Source: Oscillospiraceae bacterium (GTDB taxonomy: Bacteria; Bacillota; Clostridia; Oscillospirales; Ruminococcaceae). From it: a stretch of 64,000 bases of DNA. Location of the stretch: assembly GCA_017828975.1 (NCBI GenBank), contig JAGAJN010000023.1, positions 1-64,000 on the forward strand. The letters are read 5' to 3'. Below the pieces are notes generated by a model. The model saw only the letters and a program-made list of their open reading frames with translations. It made no database searches and had not been told where the DNA came from. The translations under genes and the position numbers were made by a program. Below, piece by piece: positions 56,978 to 64,000 of the stretch (its first letter is position 1; each line of letters starts with the position of its first letter).

Positions 56978-59113
56978 ATGAAATTCAAGAAAAGAAAAAT
57001 GCTTGCGGCAATTGCTGCCTGCGCACTTATGGCGGGGACGATACCCGTATGTATCAATGTTTACGGCACTTCCCCTGCGGCAATTTCGGCGGAAAGCGAG
57101 GACGCAGAGATGAAAAGACTTCTTACCCTGGTAAAATCCAGAGTGACTGTTCCCGAGGAGCTGAGCGAGTTCAGCTTTTCCAAGGAGGGCAAGGGAGCGG
57201 CAATTTACTATTCCTTCCATTGGAACACCAAGGACGGCGTTTCTCCCGTAAAGGCCCTTGATATTTCCGCTTCGGGAGAGTCTATCATCAGCTATAACTA
57301 TTATTCCTCCGACCGCAAATACAGCGGTGAGCCTGCCTTTGGTAAAATGACCGAAGCACAGCTGACGGAGAAAGCAGCGGCATTCATTAAAATGCTGAAC
57401 CCCAACTTCGGAGATGCCTTTAAGCTGGACAATTTCAACGCAACACTCAGAGGAAGAAACGCATCCTTCAGCATCGTAAGAACGGAGCAGGGCAGTAACG
57501 CATTCTCAAACAGCGGCTCTATCGCCCTGAACAAGGACACGGGGGAGATCGAAAGCTTCAATATGACCTGGTGGGACAAGGCGGCGTTCAGCGACATTTC
57601 AAAGGCAGGTTCCCTTGACGATATGAAGAAATTCTACAAGGCGGGGACAACTCCCGAGCTTGTTTACACCGTAAATTATAACGAGGATAAAAAGGCTTAT
57701 CTTCCCGCACTTGTTTATATTATTAAAAGCGATAAGTATTATGACCTGCTGACAGGCAGCGAGTCGGCGTATGCTGCTGAGTTGAAGGCAAATAACGACA
57801 AGAACAACGTAATTTCCGAGAATTACGGCGGTGTGTATATCACTGAATGTGATGATGCTGTTGTTCTGGAAAGTCCCACAGTAGCCAAAGGAGAGGGCGG
57901 CGTTACCTTCACTCCCGAGGAGCTGAAGGCCATGGAGGAGGAAAACGGTCTTATCTCCAAGAAAAAGGCTGAGGAGATCGTCAGGGCGGACAAGCTTCTG
58001 CCTGTGGCAAACGCTCCCGAGGGCGTTACTATGACCATGAGAAATGCCCGTCTTGTCAAAAATGACGAGCGCAGCCTGAGAAGCGGCTACACATGGATAA
58101 TGTCCTTTAGCGGCAAATATTCTGACGGCAATGAGGTTTCCGCATATGTAAATCTTGACGCAAAAACAGGCGAGATACTTAGCCTTTCCTCATGGGACGG
58201 CAATTTCAAGCCCGTGACCGACACAAAGGCAGCCGCCGCAGCTGCTGACACAGCATTCAAGCATTTAATGGGCGACAAGGCTGCCGAATACAAGCTTCAC
58301 GACACCAACGAGTGGGGCAATGAGAGGAATAAGCGTATTACCTACACCTATGCGAGATATGTAAACGGCGTAAGAGTGACCACTGATGACGTTTCCATAA
58401 ATGTTGACGGAAAGGGTATTACCGAGTTTTCTTCCGCTTACCACAATGTGGAGTTCCCCTCCGCAGAGGCAGTCGGCGCAGAAAAGGCGTTTGACGGACT
58501 GTTTGCCGCAAATGAGTTCAACAGCGGCTTTATGGGCTTCCGCACTATGGACGGCAAGGCGCACACCTATCCCGTTTTCTATCTCACGGGTAACTATTAC
58601 ATCAATGCTAAAACAGGCGTTCAGTGCCGCTATGACGGTACCGCACTTGACGTAAAGGAAGCAGGCTATACCGACATTTCCGACCATTGGTGCAAGAAAT
58701 ATGCGGAAAAGCTGCTGGAATATAACATTTACATAAATTCCGACGACGGAAAGCTTCTGCCCAACAATGCCATTTCCCGTAAGGAGCTGGAAGAGCTTAT
58801 TTCAAGGGTCTACGGCGATGTTATCCCTTACAAAATGGCGGCTGATTCCGAAGCGGCTTCAAAGGCACCCGTTACCTACCGTGACGCAGTAAAAATGTAT
58901 GTGGAATATGCAGGCGGGGACGATTTTGCAAAGTATACGGGCATCTACAAATCGCCCTTCAAGGACGTTCCCGAAAGTGATGCAGACGTCGGATATTTCG
59001 CTCTTGCATACGGCGCCGGCTTCGCAGTTCCCAACAAGGACGGCGGCATAACCCCCGATTCCCTCGTTTCCAGAGGAATGATCCTTTATATGCTGTATAA
59101 TTCTCTGAATTGA
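56978..59113 (+). CDS. Secreted protein with YcdB/PepSY-like repeats and C-terminal SLH-like region
   Basis: A 711-aa exported protein. Signal peptide 1-~38. The body has two alternating YcdB/YcdC-like units (~45-240 and ~330-560) with motifs such as SGSIALNKDTGEIESFNMTW and NLDAKTGEILSLSSW, the PepSY-like pattern of secreted peptidase-inhibitor proteins. The end (~565-711) resembles S-layer homology modules: YTDISDHWCKKYAEKLLEYNI, ISRKELEELISRVYG and VSRGMILYMLYNSL. SLH modules would hold it to the cell wall. GAGAGGAG at 56963-56970 supports the ATG. Function unknown. Confidence 0.78.
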   Translation: MKFKKRKMLAAIAACALMAGTIPVCINVYGTSPAAISAESEDAEMKRLLTLVKSRVTVPEELSEFSFSKEGKGAAIYYSFHWNTKDGVSPVKALDISASGESIISYNYYSSDRKYSGEPAFGKMTEAQLTEKAAAFIKMLNPNFGDAFKLDNFNATLRGRNASFSIVRTEQGSNAFSNSGSIALNKDTGEIESFNMTWWDKAAFSDISKAGSLDDMKKFYKAGTTPELVYTVNYNEDKKAYLPALVYIIKSDKYYDLLTGSESAYAAELKANNDKNNVISENYGGVYITECDDAVVLESPTVAKGEGGVTFTPEELKAMEEENGLISKKKAEEIVRADKLLPVANAPEGVTMTMRNARLVKNDERSLRSGYTWIMSFSGKYSDGNEVSAYVNLDAKTGEILSLSSWDGNFKPVTDTKAAAAAADTAFKHLMGDKAAEYKLHDTNEWGNERNKRITYTYARYVNGVRVTTDDVSINVDGKGITEFSSAYHNVEFPSAEAVGAEKAFDGLFAANEFNSGFMGFRTMDGKAHTYPVFYLTGNYYINAKTGVQCRYDGTALDVKEAGYTDISDHWCKKYAEKLLEYNIYINSDDGKLLPNNAISRKELEELISRVYGDVIPYKMAADSEAASKAPVTYRDAVKMYVEYAGGDDFAKYTGIYKSPFKDVPESDADVGYFALAYGAGFAVPNKDGGITPDSLVSRGMILYMLYNSLN

Positions 59114-59131
59114 TTTTCCGCAAATAATTCG

Positions 59132-59172
59132 GCGGCTCAGTCATCAAATTTCTGATGGCTGAGCCGCTTTTT
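59132..59172 (+). terminator. Terminator after the YcdB/SLH-like gene
   Basis: GCGGCTCAG-TCATCA (59132-59146) pairs with TGATG-G-CTGAGCCGC (59152-59167), followed by TTTTT. It reaches the stop codon of the convergent kinase gene. Confidence 0.88.
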
Positions 59173-60377
59173 CACTTTGATATGACGGGAAGCTTCACGG
59201 TAAATTTGTTTATACCGTCCGAGCTTTCCGCCTTTATTTTTCCGTTATGCTCCCTGACAATATTTTCCGCAATGGACAGTCCTAAACCGTAGCTGTGGTT
59301 CATGCTCCTTGCCTTATCCGCACGGTAAAAGCGTTTGAAGATGTTTTTCAGGTCCTCCTTGGACAGCGCTTCGCCGTGGTTTTCCACCGACAGCAGGGCG
59401 TGTGTCCCGTGACGTTCAAGGGTAAGCTTAACAGCCGTGTTCGGGTGGGAATATTTCATTGCATTGTCCAGAAGAATGTCCACTGTTCGCAGAAGACAGT
59501 CAAAGTCGCCCTTGACAAAAATCCCGTCCTCCGCCCGGCATTGCAGTTCAAGCCCTTTCTCAAAATAAAGCGGTTCAAAGGGCAGTACGGCGTCCGTTAC
59601 AAGACCGCTCAGGTCAACGGGCAAAAAGGTCATTTTCACCGAACCGTTGTCTATCCGTGCCAGCTCCAGAAGATTTTCCGTAAGCCCCCGCATCTGCTTG
59701 GACATTGTAAGAATGCTTTTGGAAAACTGCCGCCGCTTTTCCTCGCTGAAGCTGTCCTCACGGAGCATTTCGGCATTTGTCATAATGACGGTCAGGGGAG
59801 TTTTCAGCTCGTGAGATGCGTCCGCAACGAACTGCCGCTGCTCGTTCCACGCTCTTTCTGCGGGCTTTACCACCCAGTTTGACAGAAGCAGGCTGATTAT
59901 GAGAAACACCCCGAAGCTTATCCCGCCCATCAGGGCACAGTTTTTCAGCAGGCTTTTCATGACCACCTTTTCCGAGGATATATCCGAAAATGCTGTCAGC
60001 CGATAGTTACGGGAATTTACCTGCAAAAATCGCAGTTCATATCGTTCGAGAGTACCCGATTCTTTGCCTGAAACTGCGGAATTCAGTTCAGCAAGAAATG
60101 TCTTATCCGTAATATCGTAGCGGCTGAAGCCCTCGGCGGACAGCGTACCGTCGGCAGCTTCCACCATCAGAAAGCAGGGCAGCCGCATATCCTCCCGACC
60201 GCCTTCGGGGGGCTTTGGACGAAGCATCATAGAAGTTGTCGTTCGCATAGCTTGAATGCTCTGGTTTTCCAGCTCGTTTTTGGTGAATATCAGCACTGTC
60301 CCGAAAATTATCCCCAGCATTATGGTGACTATAAGCATATTCACAAACACAAATTTTATTTTCAGACGCTTTATCAT
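59172..60377 (-). CDS. Sensor histidine kinase
   Basis: A 401-aa membrane sensor kinase. Two membrane segments (~10-31 and ~148-170) flank an extracellular sensor of about 115 residues that lacks a domain I recognise. Then comes HisKA with the phosphorylated His in VADASHELKTPL (near residue 188), followed by the ATPase domain with DNAMKYSHPN (N box), FKRFYRADKARS and YGLGLSIAENI (G boxes). GGAGGT at the end of the response-regulator gene serves the ATG at 60377, so the pair is coupled. Signal unknown; the divergent VTC-CotH operon is the likely target. Confidence 0.93.
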   Translation of the reverse strand: MIKRLKIKFVFVNMLIVTIMLGIIFGTVLIFTKNELENQSIQAMRTTTSMMLRPKPPEGGREDMRLPCFLMVEAADGTLSAEGFSRYDITDKTFLAELNSAVSGKESGTLERYELRFLQVNSRNYRLTAFSDISSEKVVMKSLLKNCALMGGISFGVFLIISLLLSNWVVKPAERAWNEQRQFVADASHELKTPLTVIMTNAEMLREDSFSEEKRRQFSKSILTMSKQMRGLTENLLELARIDNGSVKMTFLPVDLSGLVTDAVLPFEPLYFEKGLELQCRAEDGIFVKGDFDCLLRTVDILLDNAMKYSHPNTAVKLTLERHGTHALLSVENHGEALSKEDLKNIFKRFYRADKARSMNHSYGLGLSIAENIVREHNGKIKAESSDGINKFTVKLPVISK

Positions 60378-60378
60378 C

Positions 60379-61047
60379 TCAATCGACCTCCAGATGATAG
60401 CCCAGCCGCCTGATTGCTTCAATGCGGACATTTGAACCTATCCCCGACAGCTTTTTCCGCAGAAATCCCACATAGACCTCAACGTGATTTTCAACGGCGT
60501 TTGAGTCATAGCCCCACACCTTGGTAAGCAGCGTTTCCTTGGAGATATTGTTCTCGCCCGACTGCATAAGAAAGCGCATAACGTCAAATTCACGGGAGGA
60601 CAGGCGCACGCTTTTTTCGCCGCAGATAAGCTTTCCCGATTCCAGGTCAAGGGAAGTGTTTCCGTAAACAAGCTCGTTCACCTGCGAACCCTGACGGCGG
60701 AGAAGTGCGTTCACGCAGGCAAGCAGCTCCCGTGAATCAAAGGGCTTTGTGAGATAATAATCCGCACCCGAGTTAAGCCCCTCTATCCTGTCCTCAATGG
60801 CGGAGCGGGCGGTCAGCATAAGTATAGGCGTTGAACAGTGCTTGCGGCGAATGTCCTTTGCAACCTGAAAACCGTTTTTCACCGGCATCATAACGTCTAA
60901 AATGAGCAGGTCGTAAATGCCCGGCTCGGCGTATTCCTCGCCGCTTTCGCCGTCAAATACGGTTTCCGCTTCAAAGCCCTTTGACTCCAGCAGGTCCTTT
61001 ATGGAATTTGCAAGGAGGATCTCGTCCTCTATTATAAGTATTTTCAT
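60379..61047 (-). CDS. OmpR-family response regulator
   Basis: A 222-aa DNA-binding response regulator. The receiver domain has the acidic pair IIEDE, the phosphorylated Asp51 in LLILDVMMP, Thr in MLTARS and Lys in YLTKPFDSREL. The winged-helix output domain (~125-220) shows LSSREFDVMRFLM, VWGYDSNAVENHVEVYVGFLRKKL and IRRLGYHLE. GGGAGG precedes the ATG. It is transcribed divergently from the VTC-domain gene, across an intergenic region with a 9-bp inverted repeat that may be its site. Confidence 0.95.
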   Translation of the reverse strand: MKILIIEDEILLANSIKDLLESKGFEAETVFDGESGEEYAEPGIYDLLILDVMMPVKNGFQVAKDIRRKHCSTPILMLTARSAIEDRIEGLNSGADYYLTKPFDSRELLACVNALLRRQGSQVNELVYGNTSLDLESGKLICGEKSVRLSSREFDVMRFLMQSGENNISKETLLTKVWGYDSNAVENHVEVYVGFLRKKLSGIGSNVRIEAIRRLGYHLEVD

Positions 61048-61150
61048 AGCAGCCTCCCAATATTTACACTATTATTATAATACATCGGCAGACTGAAATC
61101 AAGCTGAAAATGCAATAGATAAAGTCTGGCAAAAATGAAAATCAGGTGAA

Positions 61151-61179
61151 AACTGAAAATATTTAAGCTTTTTTCAGTT
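61151..61179. promoter_or_regulatory. Inverted repeat in the divergent control region
   Basis: AACTGAAAA (61151-61159) and TTTTCAGTT (61171-61179), 11 bases apart, with further TGAAAAT and TTTCAATTCAG words close by. A TATAAT (61199-61204) follows without a good -35, as is usual for an activated promoter. Candidate site for the response regulator. Confidence 0.5.
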
Positions 61180-61238
61180 TCAATTCAGCAGGGTATTGTA
61201 TAATCTAAGTGAAATCAAAATTAAACGGAGGTAAAATG

Positions 61239-61907
61239 ATGAAATTCCGTCATGAATGGAAACACGAGATAAATTTCTCGGATATGTTGGTTCTGCGGCA
61301 TCGTCTGAAAGCTGTTGCCCGCTGCGACCCCAATGCACCCGACGGCAAGTATTTTATCCGCAGCCTGTATTTCGACACGCCCAATGATAAGGCTCTGATG
61401 GAAAAAATAAACGGCATCAGCCGACGTGAGAAATTCAGGATAAGGTATTATAACGGCGACACTTCCTTTATCCGTCTGGAGAAAAAATCCAAGCTGGACG
61501 GGCTTTGCGGAAAACAGGGGGCGTCCCTGACAGCCGATGAGGTGCAGTCAATTATGGTTGGTGACATCGGATTTATGAAAACTTCCGAAAATGAGCTTGT
61601 CCGTGAGCTTTACTCGAAGATGAACTCACAGCAGCTTCGCCCGAAAACCATTGTGGATTACGACAGGGAAGCGTTTGTCTATCCTGCGGGAAATGTGCGG
61701 GTGACTATGGACTGTAACATTCGCACGGGGCTGTATTCCACGGATTTTCTGGATATGGACTGCGTTACCGTCCCCGTGACGGGCGCTGTTATCCTGGAAG
61801 TGAAATGGGACGAGTTTCTTCCGTCGGCAATACGGGACGCCGTTCAGTTAGAGGGCAGGCACACCTCGTCATTTTCAAAATACGCAGCCTGCAGAATTTA
61901 CGATTAA
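61239..61907 (+). CDS. VTC-domain (polyphosphate polymerase-like) protein
   Basis: A 222-aa soluble protein of the VTC/CYTH tunnel-fold group. Visible are FRHEWKHEIN at the start, YFIRSLYFDTPNDKAL, KFRIRYYNG, IRLEKKSKLDGLCGK, IVDYDREAFVY and a final ILEVKWDEFLP, giving the alternating basic and acidic residues that line the tunnel. Eukaryotic Vtc4 makes polyphosphate; bacterial members next to DUF4956 and CotH have no shown activity that I know of. CGGAGGT at 61226-61232 fits the ATG at 61239 better than 61236. Confidence 0.88.
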   Translation: MKFRHEWKHEINFSDMLVLRHRLKAVARCDPNAPDGKYFIRSLYFDTPNDKALMEKINGISRREKFRIRYYNGDTSFIRLEKKSKLDGLCGKQGASLTADEVQSIMVGDIGFMKTSENELVRELYSKMNSQQLRPKTIVDYDREAFVYPAGNVRVTMDCNIRTGLYSTDFLDMDCVTVPVTGAVILEVKWDEFLPSAIRDAVQLEGRHTSSFSKYAACRIYD

Positions 61908-61922
61908 AGGAGATTTTTTACT

Positions 61923-62594
61923 ATGACTTTCAACGATATTTTTAAATCAAGCTTTCTGGAAAATGTTGCAAGCGTGACCGTTCTCGATATGGCTATCGCT
62001 CTTGTTCTCTCATTCGGCATAGGAATGTTCATTTTTATGGTCTACAAAAAGACCTTTTCGGGCGTGATGTACTCGTCAAGCTTTGGCGTTACTCTGGTGG
62101 CACTGACTATGATAACCACCGTTGTTATTCTGGCGGTTACGAGCAATGTGGTGCTTTCGCTCGGTATGGTCGGTGCGCTGTCTATCGTACGTTTCCGAAC
62201 GGCTATCAAGGAACCTCTGGATATTGCGTTTCTTTTCTGGTCTATCGCTTCGGGAATTGTCCTCGCTGCGGGACTGATTCCGTTGGCTGTTATAGGAAGC
62301 GTTGTTATCGGTGTTATCCTGCTGATTTTCGTAAACAGAAAATCTCACAGCACACCCTACATTGCCGTTATCCGCTGTGAAAATCACGATGCCGAAACCA
62401 AGGCAAAGGCGCATCTCGAAAAGAATTCCGAACGCTGCATCGTCAAGAGCAAGACCGCTCAGAAGGGCGAAATTGAGCTTAATATGGAGCTTCGTCTTAA
62501 AGAGGACAACACCGATTTCATCAACGAAATTGCCGATATGGACGGCGTAACAAGCGCAGTTCTCGTTAGCTATAACGGCGATTATATGGGATAG
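61923..62594 (+). CDS. DUF4956 membrane protein
   Basis: A 223-aa protein with four or five membrane segments in residues ~20-145 (including ALVLSFGIGMFIFMVY and LAAGLIPLAVIGSVVIGVILL), the conserved loop GMVGALSIVRFRTAIKEPLD, and a soluble C-terminal ACT-like domain (~150-223). It follows the VTC gene by 15 bases with an AAAGGAG site. VTC, DUF4956 and CotH genes recur together in Firmicutes, which suggests one membrane machine, but its job is not known. Confidence 0.88.
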   Translation: MTFNDIFKSSFLENVASVTVLDMAIALVLSFGIGMFIFMVYKKTFSGVMYSSSFGVTLVALTMITTVVILAVTSNVVLSLGMVGALSIVRFRTAIKEPLDIAFLFWSIASGIVLAAGLIPLAVIGSVVIGVILLIFVNRKSHSTPYIAVIRCENHDAETKAKAHLEKNSERCIVKSKTAQKGEIELNMELRLKEDNTDFINEIADMDGVTSAVLVSYNGDYMG

Positions 62595-62605
62595 GAGGCA
62601 CACTA

Positions 62606-64000
62606 TGTCCGCAAGTAAGCATATCGACAAAATATGCGCTGCCGTGACCGCCGTTGTCCTTGTCCTGACGCTGCTTTTTATGAACGGCAGCTCCCTCGGG
62701 ATAACCGCTGTTTCACGGGAAATGGGCTACGAAAGCCGCATTTTCGACACCTCACGGGTGCATACCATAGATATTGTCATGGACGGCTGGGAGGATTTTA
62801 TCGAAACCTGTGAGAACGAGGAGTACGCAAACTGCACGGTTATTATTGACGGCGAAGCGTACAAAAACACCGCTATCCGTGCAAAGGGCAACACATCTCT
62901 TAGGAATGTTTCGGAGATGGACAGCGACCGTTACAGCTTCAAAATAGAATTCGACCATTACGACAGCACACGCACATATTACGGTCTTGACAAGCTTTGC
63001 CTGAACAATATCATTCAGGACAACACCTATATGAAGGATTATCTTGCTTATCGCCTGATGGCGGAGCAGGGGGCAGCGGCACCTCTTTGCAGCTATGCGT
63101 ATATTACCGTCAACGGTGAGGATTTCGGGCTGTATCTTGCTGTGGAGGGCGTTGAAGAGTCTTTCCTTCAGCGGAATTTCGGCAGCGATTACGGCAATCT
63201 TTACAAGCCCGACAGCTCCGATATGGGCGGCGGCAGAGGCAACGGCAAGGATTTTGATATGGAAAAGGTAATGCCTCAGGAGAATAATGTGTCCGATTTT
63301 ACGGACAGAACAAATTTCGCTCCTGCCGACCGTTCTCAGATGAAGCAGCAGTTTGGCGGCAAAGGCGGCGGAATGGGAAGCGACGATGTCAAGCTGAAAT
63401 ATATCGATGACGACCCCGAAAGCTACCCGAACATTTTCGACAGCGCAAAAACCGACATTGACGACTCAGACAAGGCAAGGCTCATTTCCTCTCTGAAATC
63501 ACTTTCCGAAAATGAAAATATCGAGCAGGTCGTTGATATTGAGGAGGTCATTGACTATTTTGCGGTGCATAATTTCCTCTGCAACGGCGACAGCTACACG
63601 GGAAGCATTGTCCACAACTATTACCTGTATGAAAAGGACGGCGTTATGTCCATGATACCTTGGGATTACAACCTTGCTTTCGGGACATTCCAGGGCGGCA
63701 ATGCTTCGCAGCAGGTGAATTTCCCCATAGATTCGCCCGTTTCATCGGGAGATGTTTCCGACCGCCCCATGGTTTCGTGGATATTTGAAAGCGAGGAATA
63801 CACCGAACAATATCACAGCAGCTTAGCCCGTCTGGTGGAAAACACCGATTTTTTGGCAATGATAGAAGCCACAGCCGCACTCATTGACAAATACGTTGAA
63901 AAAGACCCCACAAAATTCTGCACCTACGAGGAATTTCAGAAGGGTGTGACGGCTATTTCCGAATTCTGCCGTCTGCGTGCGGAAAGCGTCAAGGGACAGC
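62606..64000 (+). CDS. CotH-family protein kinase-like protein (3' end outside window)
   Basis: Open for 465 codons to the window end, so partial. An N-terminal membrane segment (ICAAVTAVVLVLTLLF, ~10-25) is followed by an outside domain with IRAKGNTSLRNV, NNIIQDNTYMKDYLAY, LYLAVEGVEESFLQRNF and the CotH kinase motif MIPWDYNLAFG (near residue 352). A Gly/Met-rich insert (GGKGGGMGS) is typical of this group. Bacillus CotH phosphorylates spore-coat proteins; this membrane-anchored form more likely acts on surface proteins. TAGGAGG at 62593-62599 sets the ATG 11 bases after DUF4956. Confidence 0.9.

Overview
The window looks like a chromosome segment of an anaerobic, low-to-medium GC Gram-positive of the Clostridia, most like a gut or rumen Ruminococcus (Oscillospiraceae). 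The evidence is an ispH-rpsA gene fusion, a PyrR-attenuated pyr operon with PyrK/PyrD, a CBM2-GH5 cellulase lipoprotein, pyruvate formate-lyase activase, and the VTC/DUF4956/CotH cluster. The species cannot be fixed from sequence reading alone. There are no rRNA genes, no CRISPR array and no complete prophage. There is one tRNA-Ser(CGA).

Layout. (1) 1-3.1 kb: cytidine deaminase, then the glycolytic genes tpiA and gpmI. (2) 3.2-13.1 kb: a PyrR-controlled pyrimidine operon (promoter, PyrR site, attenuator, pyrR-pyrC-pyrF-carA-carB-pyrK-pyrD) ending with a histidine phosphatase; pyrB and pyrE are absent here. (3) 13.2-22.8 kb: bioY and DUF1284; tepA, a small acidic protein, uppP, ftsK/spoIIIE, ygiQ, a ComEC-like metallo-hydrolase and DUF3006. 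Two related ~245-bp intergenic elements with terminal inverted repeats lie just upstream of ftsK and of the DUF3006 gene. (4) 22.8-28.4 kb: RpiR regulator, BaiN-type flavoprotein, cmk, plsC and the ispH-rpsA fusion, which carries an internal promoter and a perfect internal ribosome binding site in front of the S1 part. (5) 28.4-33.4 kb: PTS block (IIA-IIC-IIB permease, EEP-family protein, HPr, EI); the HPr lacks Ser46.

(6) 33.4-37.6 kb (minus strand): a lone sugar-type binding lipoprotein behind a LacI-type operator, an ECF sigma/anti-sigma-like pair, an unknown 131-aa protein and tRNA-Ser. (7) 37.7-43.7 kb: cellulase lipoprotein convergent with a membrane VWA/calcium-repeat protein, then a PHP protein. 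(8) 43.7-50.8 kb (minus strand): two radical SAM activases, an orphan phage-type terminase, a zeta-toxin-like kinase, a polysaccharide deacetylase and pcrA. (9) 51-59 kb: an NSS transporter with a long leader, two paralogous secreted Tyr-rich repeat proteins with one Cys per repeat, and a YcdB/SLH-type secreted protein. (10) 59.2-64 kb: a two-component system divergent from a VTC-DUF4956-CotH operon; the CotH gene runs off the window.

How they work together. The first half is mainly core metabolism and cell-envelope housekeeping in compact operons. The second half leans to the cell surface: polysaccharide binding and degradation, secreted repeat proteins and surface assembly. Several surface genes and the PTS genes share a -35 of TTGC(A/T)(A/T) rather than TTGACA. 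The points most worth following are the dual-start ispH-rpsA gene, the Tyr/Cys repeat protein pair, the two terminal-inverted-repeat elements and the Ser46-less HPr.
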